Part shown: positions 33,582 through 44,350 of the stretch, in pieces | Layout of the letters: every line of letters starts with the position of its first letter | How positions within the stretch are numbered: position 1 is the first letter of the stretch | Origin: Cordia subcordata | Taxonomy: Eukaryota > Streptophyta > Magnoliopsida > Boraginales > Cordiaceae | Reading direction: 5' to 3' | Assembly (NCBI GenBank): GCA_028554755.1 | Contig: JAPTOF010000017.1 | Location: 3,720,001-3,784,000, forward strand | DNA: 64,000 nt | Position numbers and translations under genes: made by a program | Notes under the pieces: generated by a model | Databases searched by the model: none | What the model saw: the letters and a program-made list of their open reading frames with translations, nothing else | What the model was told of the DNA's origin: nothing

Positions 33582-33805
33582 CAGTTGACCTGTTTGACCG
33601 GGGTTTGACCGGAGTTGACTTTGACCGTTGACCATTAACCAAGGGTTGACCGCATTTGACTAGAGCCTTACCCCACATTTTTCGATGTGCTGAGTCTGTT
33701 TTTGGGCTCTGTTTTTCCAAATTCTGCTCTGAAGTACGTGTTTAGGGACAGTGTTGACTTTGACCAACAGGTTTGACTTTGACCGGTGTTGACCAAAGTT
33801 GACTG
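33582..33805 (+). promoter_or_regulatory. Array of 14 TTGAC (W-box core) motifs in the element leader
   Basis: TTGACC or TTGACT repeats 14 times on the plus strand in about 225 bp between primer site and gag, mostly with a few bases between them. The leader is itself a diverged tandem duplication: the stretch with CCAAATTCTGCTCTGAAGTA near 33718 recurs as CCAAATTCCATCCCGAAGTA near 33861. W-box cores bind WRKY factors; whether they act here is inference. Confidence 0.6.
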
Positions 33806-33899
33806 GGGTTGTTCCTAAGGTTTTTCAACGTATTGAATCCGTTGTTGCGGTCCATTGAGCCAAATTCCATCCCGAAGTACGAGTTTTGTGCAAACGAAG

Positions 33900-35149
33900 A
33901 TGTCTTCCACAAGTGGAAAGTTTGAAATCGAGAAGTTTGACGGGATAATGAGTTTCAGTCTTTGGAGGATCAGATTCAAGGCATTTGTGACAATGCAAGG
34001 ACTTTGGAAAGTCATTGAAGAAGTGATCCCGGAAAAGACAGAACCAGCAGCAAGAGAAGAACTCGAAGCGAAAGCCTTGAGTGCAATACATATGTCCGTG
34101 ACAAATGAAGTATTGCTAGAGATTGCTGAGAAAACAACAGCAGTTGAGGCTTGGAATACTTTGGTGGAATTGTATGCATCTAAATCTCTCACTAATCGCC
34201 TCTACTTGAAGAGGCGATTGTATCATCTTAGAATGAAAGAAGGTACCTCACTAAAACAACACCTTGATGAGTTTACCTCTTGTTTTATTGCTTTGAAGGA
34301 TGTGGGTGTTAAAATTGATGACGAAGATCAAGCTATGATCGTATTATGCTCCTTACTGCCTTCATATATGAACTTTGTGGACACTATGTTGTATGCGGGA
34401 GGGATAAAATTACTTTTGAAGATGTGATTACTTCATTAAAATCGAAGGATCTTCAAACACATATTCCGGGACATAGGGAAGAAGTTCATGGGGAAGGTTT
34501 AGTGAGTAGAGGGAGATCGGAGAATAGAGGTGGATCTTCGGATAGAAAGAAAAGCAAGTCAAGGTCAAAATCAAGAGCAAGGAAGCTACGCTGTTTTGAG
34601 TGTGGCGAAAAGGGTCACATTAAGAAAGAATATCCAAGACTGAGAAAAGGAAAGAAAAAGGTGGAGAATTCAGCTAATGTGGTGGAGAGTACTGATAGTG
34701 ATGGAGATAACTCGAGTAGTACCGGAGAAGTTTTGACTGTGAGTGGATCACAGTGGCAAAATCAATGGATTCTTGATACTGGTGCAACGTTCCATATGTG
34801 TCCTAGGCGCGACTGGTTCTCTTCTTATTCCAAAAGAGAAGGGAAAGTCTTTCTAGGCAATGATCTTTCGTTAAAGGTGGAGGGAATGGGCATCGTAAAT
34901 ATCAAGATGTTTGATGATATTACAAGATCTCTCGAGCGTTGGCATGTACCGGAGCTGAAGAAAAACTTGATTTCTCTTGGGCGTTTGGATTTTCATGGAT
35001 ACAAATTCCGAAGTGAGAATGGTGTCTTAAAGGTGACCAAATGTGCAATTGTGCTCTTGAAAGGGAACTTGACTGGCGGCCTATATGTCCTTCAAGGTAG
35101 TACACAGTGTTGCATTGTTACATCCGAGGAGAGTGATAATGACACTCTG
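33900..35149 (+). pseudogene. gag and protease region of the copia element (frameshifted)
   Basis: An ATG at 33900 starts MSSTSGKFEIEKFDG, typical of Tnt1-like Gag; the upstream in-frame part is leader. A frameshift near 34403 moves to the frame with SLKSKDLQTHI, the basic KSRSKSRARK stretch and a zinc knuckle CFECGEKGHIKKEY, in which the last Cys of CX2CX4HX4C has become Tyr. Protease motif WILDTGATFHM follows at about 34770. A stop at 35150-35152 ends the frame before integrase. Confidence 0.88.
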
Positions 35150-35152
35150 TGA

Positions 35153-37855
35153 TTATGGCACAAAAGGTTGGGCCATATGAGCGAGGGGACTAACCGAGCT
35201 GAGCAAGAGAGATTTGCTTTGTGGACAAAGAACTGGAAAGCTTGAATTCTGCGAGCATTGTGTCTTTGGAAAGCAAACCAGGGTGAAGTTCAGTAAGGGG
35301 CAGGAGAACACCAAAGGCATACTTGATTATATTCATTCTGATCTTTGGGGTCCTAATAAAGTTCCTTCCAAGAAAGATGCCAGGTATTACATCACTTTCA
35401 TTGATGCATACTCTCGGATGTTGTGGGTATACTTCTTAAAAACTAAAGATGAGGCGTTTCCAACATTTGTCGAGTGGAAGACGTTGATTGAGAAGCAGAC
35501 TGGTAAACAAATTAAGTGTCTTAGGACTGACAATGGGTTGGAATATTGCAACAAAGAGTTTGATGAGTTCGCAAGAAACATGGCATTGTGAGACACCGCA
35601 CATGTGTAGGGACACCACAACAGAATGGAGTTGCAGAACGCATGAATAGAACTCTGGTGGAGAGAGCTCGTTGTATGCTCTCCCAATCTGGTTTGAGTCA
35701 AGACTTTTGGGCTGAAGCCGTCAATACGGCATGCTACTTGGTGAATAGGTCCCCATCCAAAGCTATTGAATTGAAAACTCTTTTTGAGTTATGGTCTGGT
35801 AAGCCTGCTGACTACAATCGATTGAGGGTGTTCGGTTGCCCTGCATACGCTCACGTGAAGGATGGCAAGTTGGAGCCGAGGGCAAAGAAATGCATATTTC
35901 TAGGCTATGCGTCCGAGAGGAAAGGTTACAGGTTGTGGTGCACAGATCCAAAGTCTCGGGTTTGCTCATCGCCAGGATGTCACGTTCAATGAGTCTGCTT
36001 TATTAGACCAAGAAAAGGAGAAAGCGGTAGCTGATTTAGACCACGATGTCAAAGAGCAGGTGGAGGTATTTTCTGATGTACCAAATGTTCCATCTAGCAA
36101 TAGTAGCAGTCAAATTCAGCCGACTCAACCAATTGAGGCATATGATCAAAATATGCCTGAACAAATGTATACAAAGATTGCCACTGGGCGAGAAAGGAGA
36201 CAGATTAGAGAGCCTCAAAGGTATGGATACACTGATCTTGTTGCTTATGCTTTGACTGTTGCCGAAACAATTGAAGGACATGAGTCGAATTCATACAAAG
36301 AGGCCATATCTGGGAAAGATTCTGCTCAGTGGGTGGGTGCCATGAGTGAGGAGATTGAGTCTCTTCATAAGAATCAAACATGGGAGCTTGTTAAATTGCC
36401 TAAGGGACAGCGAGTTGTCGGTTGCAAATGGGTTTACAAGAAAAAGGAAGGTACTCCAGGGGTTGAAGGTCCTCGATACAAGGCACGGTTGGTGGCAAAA
36501 GGCTATACACAAAGGGAGGGTGTTGACTTCAACGAAGTGTTCTCTCCGGTTGTGAAGCATACTTCCATCAGGGTTTTACTTGCCTTGGTTGCTCTTCATG
36601 ACTTAGAGCTTGAGCAGCTAGATGTGAAAACGGCGTTTTTGCATGGTGATCTTGAAGAGCAAATTTACATGAGTCAACCGAAGGGGTATGTAGTTCCTGG
36701 TAAGGAGAACCATGTTTGCAAACTGAAGAAGTCCTTGTATGGGTTGAAGCAGTCACCTCGGCAATGGTACAAGAGATTTGACACATTCATGGTAGGTCTT
36801 TGGATACACAAGGAGTGCCTACGACAGCTGTGTATATCTCAAGAAGCTTCCAGATGGTTCGTTTGTATACTTGTTGTTGTATGTCGATGATATGCTTATT
36901 GCTGCTAAAAGCATGCCTGCAATCGACAAATTAAAGAAGCAGCTAGGTGATGAGTTTGAAGGATCTTGGAGCAGCGAAGAAGATTCTTGGCATGGAGATT
37001 CACAGATATAGAAACGCTGGGAAGCTATTCTTGTCTCAACAAAGTTATATTGAGAAGGTGCTGGAGCGTTTCGGGATGCTTAAAGCTAAGCTTGTGAGTG
37101 TGCCGCTTGATGCTCACTTCAAATTGTCTGCAGATTTGTCACCTAAAACTGAGGAGGAGGTGGAGCATATGTCTCATGTTCCATACTCGAGTGCTGTTGG
37201 TAGCTTGATGTATGCTATGGTGTGCACTCGTCACGATATTTCACATGCGATTAGTGTTGTGAGCAGGTATATGGCATCACCTGGGAAAGCACACTGGGAA
37301 GCGGTGAAATGGATAATGAGATATTTGCGTGGCACTGCAAATGTAGGTTTACTATTTAGCAAGATGATTGGAGATTGCGCAAGGTTGGTGGGTTATTGTG
37401 ATTCAGACTTTGCAGGTGACCTTGATAAGAGAAGATCTCTGACGGGTTACGTGTTTACTCTCTCTGGATGTGCTATCAGTTGGAAAGCGACATTACAGTC
37501 TGCTGTGGCATTGTCGACTACTGAAGCGGAGTACATGGCAATTGCAGAAGCTGTGAAGGAGGCCATGTGGTTACAAGGCCTGGTTCGTGATCTTTGACTG
37601 CAGCAAGATACAAGTACAGTCTTTTGTGATAGCCAGAGTGTAGTCCATCTGACGAAGAATCAGATGTATCATGAGAGGACTAAACACATTGATATCAGAT
37701 ATCATTTTGTCAGAGATGTTGTATCACAAGGAATCATATCGGTGCAAAAGATATCTACCCATGAGAATCCAGCAGATATGATGACTAAGGTAGTTCCAGT
37801 CAGCAAGTTTAAGCATTGCTTGGACTTGGTTGCTATTTGCGGTGCGGAGCATTGA
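35153..37855 (+). pseudogene. Integrase, reverse transcriptase and RNase H of the copia element (broken)
   Basis: Segments in shifting frames: integrase zinc finger ([15 protein letters not shown]), core ([33 protein letters not shown]), reverse transcriptase (CKWVYKKKEG, ARLVAKGYTQ, LEQLDVKTAFLHGDL, YVDDML at ~36880) and RNase H ([42 protein letters not shown]). Breaks lie near 35180, 35580, 35960, 36795 and 36947, with a stop near 37595. In the family these enzymes copy and insert the element. Confidence 0.92.
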
Positions 37856-37914
37856 GCTCTTAGAGGCAGTTGGCTACAGGGATGATGGTGTATTGATTGG
37901 AGCGAATACGTGCC

Positions 37915-37926
37915 AAGGTGGAGATT
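37915..37926 (+). promoter_or_regulatory. Polypurine tract
   Basis: AAGGTGGAGATT directly before the 3' LTR; the plus-strand DNA primer in this class. Confidence 0.75.
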
Positions 37927-38256
37927 TGTTGAATGTGGCCCGTATTCTTGGGCAACAAGAATAGCAGATTTCCTTATTAGCATATTACCTTATTCGCTTG
38001 TTTCCTTTTGTAGCACATAATTAATTAGTTGCCTTTTCTGCTTAATAGGTTTAGGAAACCTTTGCACTATAAATATGTGGCAATACTCATTATGTTATGT
38101 GTGTGAGAGAGAAACCAAAGTGAGAGCCTTGTAGCATTCGTGATTAGTAATAGAATTATTCTCTGCTGCCCGTGGACGTAGGCTTCAAAGCCGAACCACG
38201 TAATTTCTTGTGTCCGTTATTTCTTCTCGTATTCTTCGTGTTTGCATGTTTTTCCC

Positions 38257-38261
<5 letters not shown>
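37927..38261 (+). repeat. 3' LTR, 335 bp
   Basis: Same length and ends as the 5' LTR. It differs at two sites (ATAAATA-G versus -T, and GTGATC versus GTGATT). Confidence 0.93.
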
Positions 38262-38295
<34 letters not shown>

Positions 38296-39128
38296 TATTG
38301 TTAGTATATAATGTATGTATATCGGTATTAATGTAGGGGGCCGTTCAATTTTCATGGTTTTTACTCCCAACACTTCCAAAACTATTGGTTGAGAGGCAAG
38401 TTGGTTTGGCCAAAATGGTTTTTGGGATTTTTTTGATTTTATGTGCATGCCTATTGAGTGCTTTTTTATTTAATGCTTAGGTGCAACGCCAAGTAGCACA
38501 ACATGGTTATTTGTTTTTCTTTTTAGTATTATATTTATTTTTTAATTAGTTAATTTCAAATTTTTAACAAAATTAATTAAAGATTCAAAAAATAAATTAA
38601 TTTCTTTATTTTTAACTTTTTTATTCTAAATCTCATGGATACTTAATCAGATAAAAAGTTATTTAATTTATAAAGCTATACATTTAACCATATAATCATC
38701 TAAATTGCACAAAATATAAATAGACTATTTTCACCTTTGCTTGAGTAAGGGCAGAGTGAAAAAAAAAAAATCCATTAATTTCCTTCTTATCGCAATAAGA
38801 TATAAGTGATTGAAATCCATCTTATTCTTCTATATATAAATAAAAAAAATTAAAAATACTTTTGAAAATTTACAATAAACGCTACATTTTACATAAAAGT
38901 ATATATAGTTGTTTTATTTTAAAATCATTCTAAACATTGCAATAGTCTAGACCATGTTGCACAATCTATCAATAGAGTAGGGAAATCTAATGCCAAATAA
39001 TTCAAAAAATTGAAAGCCATTCAAAACCTACTAATTAACTATCACAAAGTTCAATATCAAAAGAGAGTGATTATGTGAACTTGCATGTGGGGAATATGAT
39101 ATTTAAATGCCATTTTGATTAGCATATA
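38262..39128. other. Intergenic with a TA run at the left edge
   Basis: TA run 38262-38291, then AT-rich DNA without a recognisable gene. Confidence 0.5.
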
Positions 39129-39396
39129 CTTTCTCACTCTCACAATATTTGTCATTTTACAAAGTTCTTTATCTCAAAATATTTGTCACTTTGAGAAGTT
39201 CAAGGGAGTATTTTTTTTTTCCAAATTTATCCTCATTAAAGAAACATGATTTAATACCTTTATGTAATGATAAGACATTAGAAAAGGGTATTTTTGTCAA
39301 ATTATTGCAAATTTATTCAAAAATAAAAATTATTAATTAACTTTATTGGTTTGAATGCATAAACCTTAAATGACAAATATTGCTAGATGGAAGGGG
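39129..39396. mobile_element. Stowaway-like (Tc1/mariner) MITE, 268 bp, TA target
   Basis: The left CTTTCTCACTCTCACAATAT runs into TTGTCATTT; the right end read in reverse, CCCCTTCCATCTAGCAATAT, runs into the same TTGTCATTT. TA is present on both sides (39127-39128, 39397-39398). Confidence 0.7.
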
Positions 39397-39439
39397 TATA
39401 TAATAATTTTATAATTTGAACATATCTGTAATAAGGAAT

Positions 39440-39581
39440 TGATAGGATGTGTTAATATTTGAAATTGATATTTGTATTTTGAATTAGACATTAGATGTAT
39501 TATGGCTGTAACTCTATCTTATATACTTATAAATACTTGTATATGTACTTGAGATAATCAATACAACAACCAAATCTTTTA
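39440..39581 (+). repeat. 5' LTR, 142 bp
   Basis: Starts TGATAGGATGTG, ends AAATCTTTTA directly before the primer site. The 3' end lacks the usual CA. Confidence 0.88.
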
Positions 39582-39959
39582 TGGTATTAGCTTTTGCCAC
39601 AAGACTTGCATCAATATTCCTGGTTCCTTCCTCCTTATCATCGTTGACTCTATTTTTTCCCTCTCTTCCTTCAATGTCAAAGCTTTTGTCACTGTGAACT
39701 TAGATCACACAAACTATTTTATCTGGAAGTCTCATATCCTCAACTTCTTTACTTTCAATGGATTATTGGGGTATATCAATGGTACAAACACTAAACCAAC
39801 CAAAAAGCCATGTTCGACTTCTTCTTCTTCCACTGATCAATCCTCTATCACTACAACTGACAAAGCCTCCTTTTGTGATGATCTTACTGCTACTTTGGAG
39901 TCTTGGACGTGTTATAACAGCTTTGTCTTTTCTATACCACTACCAATTTGTCTAACATC

Positions 39960-40985
39960 TTGTTCTTCAGTGTTCTTCCTTTGAGTCTACTAGTGAGTTA
40001 TAGAGTTTTCTTAAAGAGTTTTTCCTTCAACAGTCCATCGCCTGTAAGTCTTTACTTCGTGCTCAACTTCGCACCTTACGCAAAGGTTCTCTATTTGCTT
40101 TCCTATATCACTACCACTTTGTCTAAGATGTTGTTCTTCAGTGTTCTTCCTTTGAGTCTACTAGTGAGTTATGGAGTTTTCTTAAAGAGTCTTTCCTTCA
40201 ACAGTCTATCGCCTGTAAGTCTTTACTTCGTGCTCAACTTCGCACCTTACGCAAAGGTTCTCTATTTGCTTTCCTATATCACTACCACTTTGTCTAAGAT
40301 GTTGTTCTTCAGTGTTCTTCCTTTGAGTCTACTAGTGAGTTATGGAGTTTTCTTAAAGAGTCTTTCCTTCAACAGTCCATCGCCTGTAAGTTTTTACTTC
40401 GTACTCAACTTCGCACCTTACGCAAAGGGTCTCTATCTGCTTTCCTATATCACTACCACTTTGTCTAAGATCTTGTTCTTCAGTGTTCTTCCTTTGAGTC
40501 TACTAGTGAGTTATGGAGTTTTCCTAAAGAGTCTTTCCTTCAACAGTCCATCACCTGTAAGTCTTTACTTTGTGCTCAACTTTGCACCTTACACAAAGGG
40601 TCTCTATCTGCTTTCCTATATCACTACCAGTTTGTCTAAGATCTTGTTCTTCAGTGTTCTTCCTTTGAGTCTACTAGTGAGTTATGGAGTTTTCTTAAAG
40701 AGTCTTTCCTTTAACAGTCCATCGTCTTTAAGTCTTTACTTCGTGCTCAACTTCGCACCTTACGCAAAAGGTCTCTATCTGCTTTCCTATATCACTACCA
40801 GTTTGTCTAAGATCTTGTTCTTCAGTGTTCTTCCTTTGAGTCTACTAGTGAGTTATGGAGTTTTCTTGAAGATTCTTTCCTTCAACAATTCATCACCTAT
40901 AAGTCTTTATTTCGTGCTCAACTTTGCGTAAGTCTTTACTTCGTGCTCAACTTTGCACCTTATGCAAAAGGTCTCTATCTGCTGT
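39960..40985 (+). repeat. 171-bp tandem repeat, six units, within gag
   Basis: Unit starts are at 39960, 40131, 40302, 40473, 40644 and 40815, exactly 171 bp apart. Near the end a 28-bp piece (AAGTCTTTAYTTCGTGCTCA and following) is doubled. Because 171 is a multiple of three, one frame stays open over all units and gives a 327-residue repeat protein (LFFSVLPLSLLVSY units). That frame is not the gag frame, so the ORF is very probably an artefact. Confidence 0.95.
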
Positions 40986-41199
40986 TGATTATCTTCAACA
41001 ACTTTAGACTATTTCTTTTTCACTTTTTGTTGTTGGCGATTGCCTCTCTAATGAAGATCTTGTTCTTGCCACTTTAGATGGTCTTCCTAAGAACTATTGT
41101 CCTTTTGTCGCTTCTATAGAAAATCTTGGTGCTCCTCCTACTTTCTCCCAAATTAAAGTGAAATTGTTGACTTTTGAGCAATGTGCTCTTCTTGATGAT

Positions 41200-41464
41200 T
41201 GTTAGAGTAACCAACTCATCTAAAAGCTTAAGCTTGTAGAGAAGATATTGGTTTATTTATTTATTATGTTAACACGCCTTCTCACATGCAGCTTGATTTG
41301 TTTACAGCTTGCATGTGGACAATTTAATTAAATGGGTGGCGGCAAGGATCGAACCTGTCCCGTTTGACTTCCAGGCTCTGATACCATCTTAGAGTTATCA
41401 CCTCATGTAAAAACTAAGCTTTTAGAGAGGATATTGATTTGTTTATTTATATATTATGTTAACA
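41200..41464 (-). mobile_element. TRIM (terminal-repeat retrotransposon in miniature), 265 bp
   Basis: Direct terminal repeats at 41200-41274 and 41387-41464 (TGTTAGAGTAACCAACTCAT...GTTAACA). On the minus strand TGGTATCAGAGC (41386-41375) directly follows the LTR as primer site. Flanks ATGAT and AAGAT agree at 4 of 5. It has no coding capacity and relies on other elements' proteins. Confidence 0.88.
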
Positions 41465-41680
41465 AAGATACATCTTCTTTGACTCTTGATGATGGTTCCA
41501 CCACTGCACTCCATGCTTCTTCTCACTCTTCTACCTCGATACAGGTTGCCTTGCTTGCTATTTCTTGTCCCTCTCATAGGCTCCATCTTCTACTTCATCT
41601 TCTAATTAGAGATCCTTCTACCCTGCTAATTCCCAAGGTTTTAAACCCAAGTGTCAGATATGTCACAAAATTGGTCATAA

Positions 41681-42073
41681 GGCCAACTCCAACAAATCCC
41701 CTAAAGCACAAAAATCCCCATATTTAGGGGTATTGTTAATAGCAAAGTGCTCCATCAGCTCCCCTATCCCATCCCCAAAATTTTAGGTTTTTCCCAACCC
41801 CAAAACAAAACACTTATATATAGGGTTCTTTTTTCATCCCCAAAGTCAACCCCCAAATCCCATCCCCCATCTCCATAACTCTAAGACTGCAAAATTATAA
41901 AATAGGAGAGCTGTTGGAGTAAAACTGAAATTGGGATTCCCTAAACTAAAAGTTTGGTAAAAGATAGGAGAGCTGCTGGAATAAAATTAAAAATAGAGGA
42001 TCCCAAAATATAAGAAAATGACCCAAATCACATAAATTTAGGAGAAAAGATAGGAGAGCTGTTAGAGATAGCC
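41681..42073. mobile_element. Harbinger/Tourist-type MITE, 393 bp, TAA target duplication
   Basis: Left end GGCCAACTCCAACAAATCCC; right end in reverse GGCTATCTCTAACAGCTCTC. TAA occurs on both sides (41678-41680 and 42074-42076). Inner GATAGGAGAGCTG repeats. The insertion lies between the His and last Cys of the Gag zinc knuckle. Confidence 0.85.
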
Positions 42074-43538
42074 TAATGCAGAAAAGTGCCAAAAAAGCTA
42101 TAACCTTAGCATTAGCAATTCTCGAATGGCTCACAACATTATTCAAATGGTTCCCAGCATTTTTCAAACAGCCCCCAGTCTTACGTTGCTGGGTTTAATA
42201 CATAGCGTGGCTCTCAACCTCCACTTTTGCCCACCCCTTCAGTTGATACTTGGATCCCTGATTCTGGAGCTTTTTCACATATGAGTCTTGATTAGTCTCT
42301 TCCTTAGAATTTCACTCCGTATCGTGGTCCTGATCAAGTGCATATTGGTAATGGTAAGGCTCTTTTTATATCTCATATTGGTCAGTTCTGTTTTCTTGCT
42401 AGTAATCGTTCGTTTCATCTTAATAAAACTTTACATGTTCCACAAATTACTCAAAGTCTCTTGTCTATTTCTCAATTTACAAAAGACAATCGTGTCTCAT
42501 TTGAATTTTTTCTCAATTATTATGCTGTTAAGGATCTAACAACGGGCACTCCAGTCTTCAAAGGTTGTGTTGATTAAAATCTTTACAAACTCTCGTTGCC
42601 ATCCTCTGCATCTGTGCCACACTTAGTTGCATTTTCTACTGCGTGTTGTTCTGCTTCACTCTGGCATAGTCGCTTGGGTCATCCATCCAAGCCTGTCATT
42701 TCTATGCTTCGGTTAGGAGTCTTATTTATTTTTTCAATTTTTCTAGTTTTAATAATGTCTGCTCTTCATGCATGTTAAGGAAGAGCCATCGTTTGCCTTT
42801 TGAGAATTCTAATTCTTAATCTCTTATTCCTTTGGAAATTATTCATTGTGACATCTAAGGACCTTCCCCTATTTCTTCCTTCTCTGGTTCTTGCTATTTT
42901 GTAATTTTTATTGATGAATTTAGTCGTTTTGTCTAGCTATATCCTCTTACGTGCAAGTGTAATTGTTTTGATTATTTTGTGCAATTTAAAACTTTGGTTG
43001 AAAACTTGTTTGCTCATAAAATCAAATATTTCCATTCTGATGGTACTAAAGCATTTGTTCAAGGACGTTTTAAAACTTTCTTCAATGAGACTGGTACTCA
43101 GTATTGCATATCTTGTTCTCATACTCCTAAACAGAAATGGTCTTTTTGGGAAAAAAATCCGTCACATTAATGAAATCGGAAAAACTTTATTGTTTCATGC
43201 TTCTCTTCCAAAGCAATTCTGGTTGGAATCATTCATTACGGCAGTCTATTTAATTAATAGGTTGCCTACAACAGTGCTATCTAATCTCAGTCCATTTTTT
43301 CAATTGCACAAAAAGCAGCCTAACTATGATATTTTGCACACTTTTGGATGCTTATGTTTTCCGTATGTTGGTTCTACAAAGCCGGATAAATTGAGTCCTA
43401 AATCTTTGGAGTGTGTTTTTCTTGGGTATGCACCCAATTATGCTGGGTATCGGTGTTATTATCCTCCCACTGGACAAGTTATAACAAGTCGGCATGTTGT
43501 GTTCTTTGAAAATATATTTCCATTTGCATAGTTCTCAG
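42074..43538 (+). pseudogene. End of gag, protease and integrase of the RE1-like element
   Basis: Just right of the MITE a frame reads NAEKC, the rest of the CCHC knuckle. Protease motif WIPDSGAFSHM is at about 42250, then LNKTLHVPQI and LLSISQFTKD. The integrase finger appears as LWHSRLGHPS, and the core and end as YFHSDGTKAF, INRLPTTVLS, TFGCLCFPY, ECVFLGY and TSRHVVFFENIFPF. Frameshifts and stops are common. The Mutator-type MITE follows at 43549. Confidence 0.87.
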
Positions 43539-43548
43539 CTCCATTGAG

Positions 43549-44350
43549 GAGATAATGACCAAACTAATCACAATTTATAAAATTTATACCAAAATAACTA
43601 ATTTCTCAAACAAATAAGGTAAATGATCACCTTAGCCAACTTTGTGTCTTCAAGACACAAAATTTAAATAAGTAATGTTGATATAGCATAACACGTGGCA
43701 ATTTTTGCCACGTAGGCAGATGATTAAATTTTTTGAAGTTAGTGTCTTGAAGACACAAAGTTAAACTTTGTATCTTCAAAACACAAAGTTGTCCTTTATT
43801 TTGCTTTTTAGCACACTAATGTTGTAATTTTAATAATATTTTTAATCAAAAAATTAAAAATAAAAATTTATGAATTAAAAAATAAAATTAAAAATTAATA
43901 AATTTAAATTTGTTATTAACTCATATTTTTTGATTTAACTCTTTCCCTTTTCAATACCTTTTTATTTCAATTTTCTATCCTTTTAAAAAAATTAATTTGA
44001 ATTTTTATTATCCTTTCAATTTTTTGTTTAAATTTTTTTTGCCTTTTTCAAAAAATTGAAATAAAAAATACTAAAAAGAAAAAAATAATAAAAAAGTACT
44101 TAAAAGCACCAAAAAAAATAATATTGAACTTTGTGTCTTAAAGACACTAAGTTGAACTTTGTGTCTTGATCACACAAAGTCTATGTAGAATAATGTGTCA
44201 CATCAACTAATGTCATGTCAACATAATTAAACTCAACTTAGTATTTTGAAGAGACTAAGTTAAGAAGTTGGTTATTTTACTCATTAGTTTTGAAACATTG
44301 TTATTTCGATATATAAATTTTAAAAAAATTGGTTATTTAACTCATTAACT
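43549..44350. mobile_element. Mutator-like MITE, 802 bp, with repeated GTGTCTTGAAGACAC palindromes
   Basis: Ends mirror each other: AATGACCAAACTAATCACAA on the left, AATGAGTTAAATAACCAATT on the right in reverse, with further matches inside. CTCCATTGAG (43539-43548) and CTCCATCGAG (44351-44360) are a 9-10 bp target duplication. The palindromic motif CTTTGTGTCTTCAAGACAC and variants occur about seven times in both halves. Confidence 0.8.

Larger units (their letters stand above)
32692..38261 (+). mobile_element. Ty1/copia retrotransposon (Tnt1-like), 5.57 kb, young but defective
   Basis: Two 335-bp LTRs (TGTTG...CAACA) differ at two positions only. Internal order: primer site, long leader with W-box cores, gag with zinc knuckle, protease DTGA, integrase, reverse transcriptase with YVDD, RNase H, polypurine tract. 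This is the copia order. Flanks are TATG/TA repeats (TATAT and ATATA), so the target duplication cannot be fixed. The coding region carries several frameshifts and at least two stops, so this copy must have moved with proteins supplied by others, or the shifts are later or sequencing errors. Confidence 0.95.
39582..41680 (+). pseudogene. gag of the RE1-like copia element with expanded tandem array
   Basis: After the primer site a frame reads NLDHTNYFIWKSHILNF and GLLGYINGT, the usual start of RE1-type Gag (UBN2 domain). The mid-Gag segment FESTSELWSFLKESFLQQS, then KSLLRAQLRTLRKGSL, is then repeated about six times (39960-40985), each copy with an in-frame stop. The normal sequence resumes with GDCLSNEDLVLATLDGLPKN and IKVKLLTFEQCALLDD, where a TRIM interrupts it at 41200, and ends in the first half of the zinc knuckle (CQICHKIGH). 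Confidence 0.85.

Noticed and set aside
33815..34192. Minus-strand ORFs of 88-125 residues over gag
   Set aside because: They mirror the plus-strand gag, which has clear family similarity.
39948..40931. 327-residue ORF with six hydrophobic repeats
   Set aside because: It is an off-frame reading of a 171-bp tandem array inside gag; the gag frame, not this one, has family similarity.
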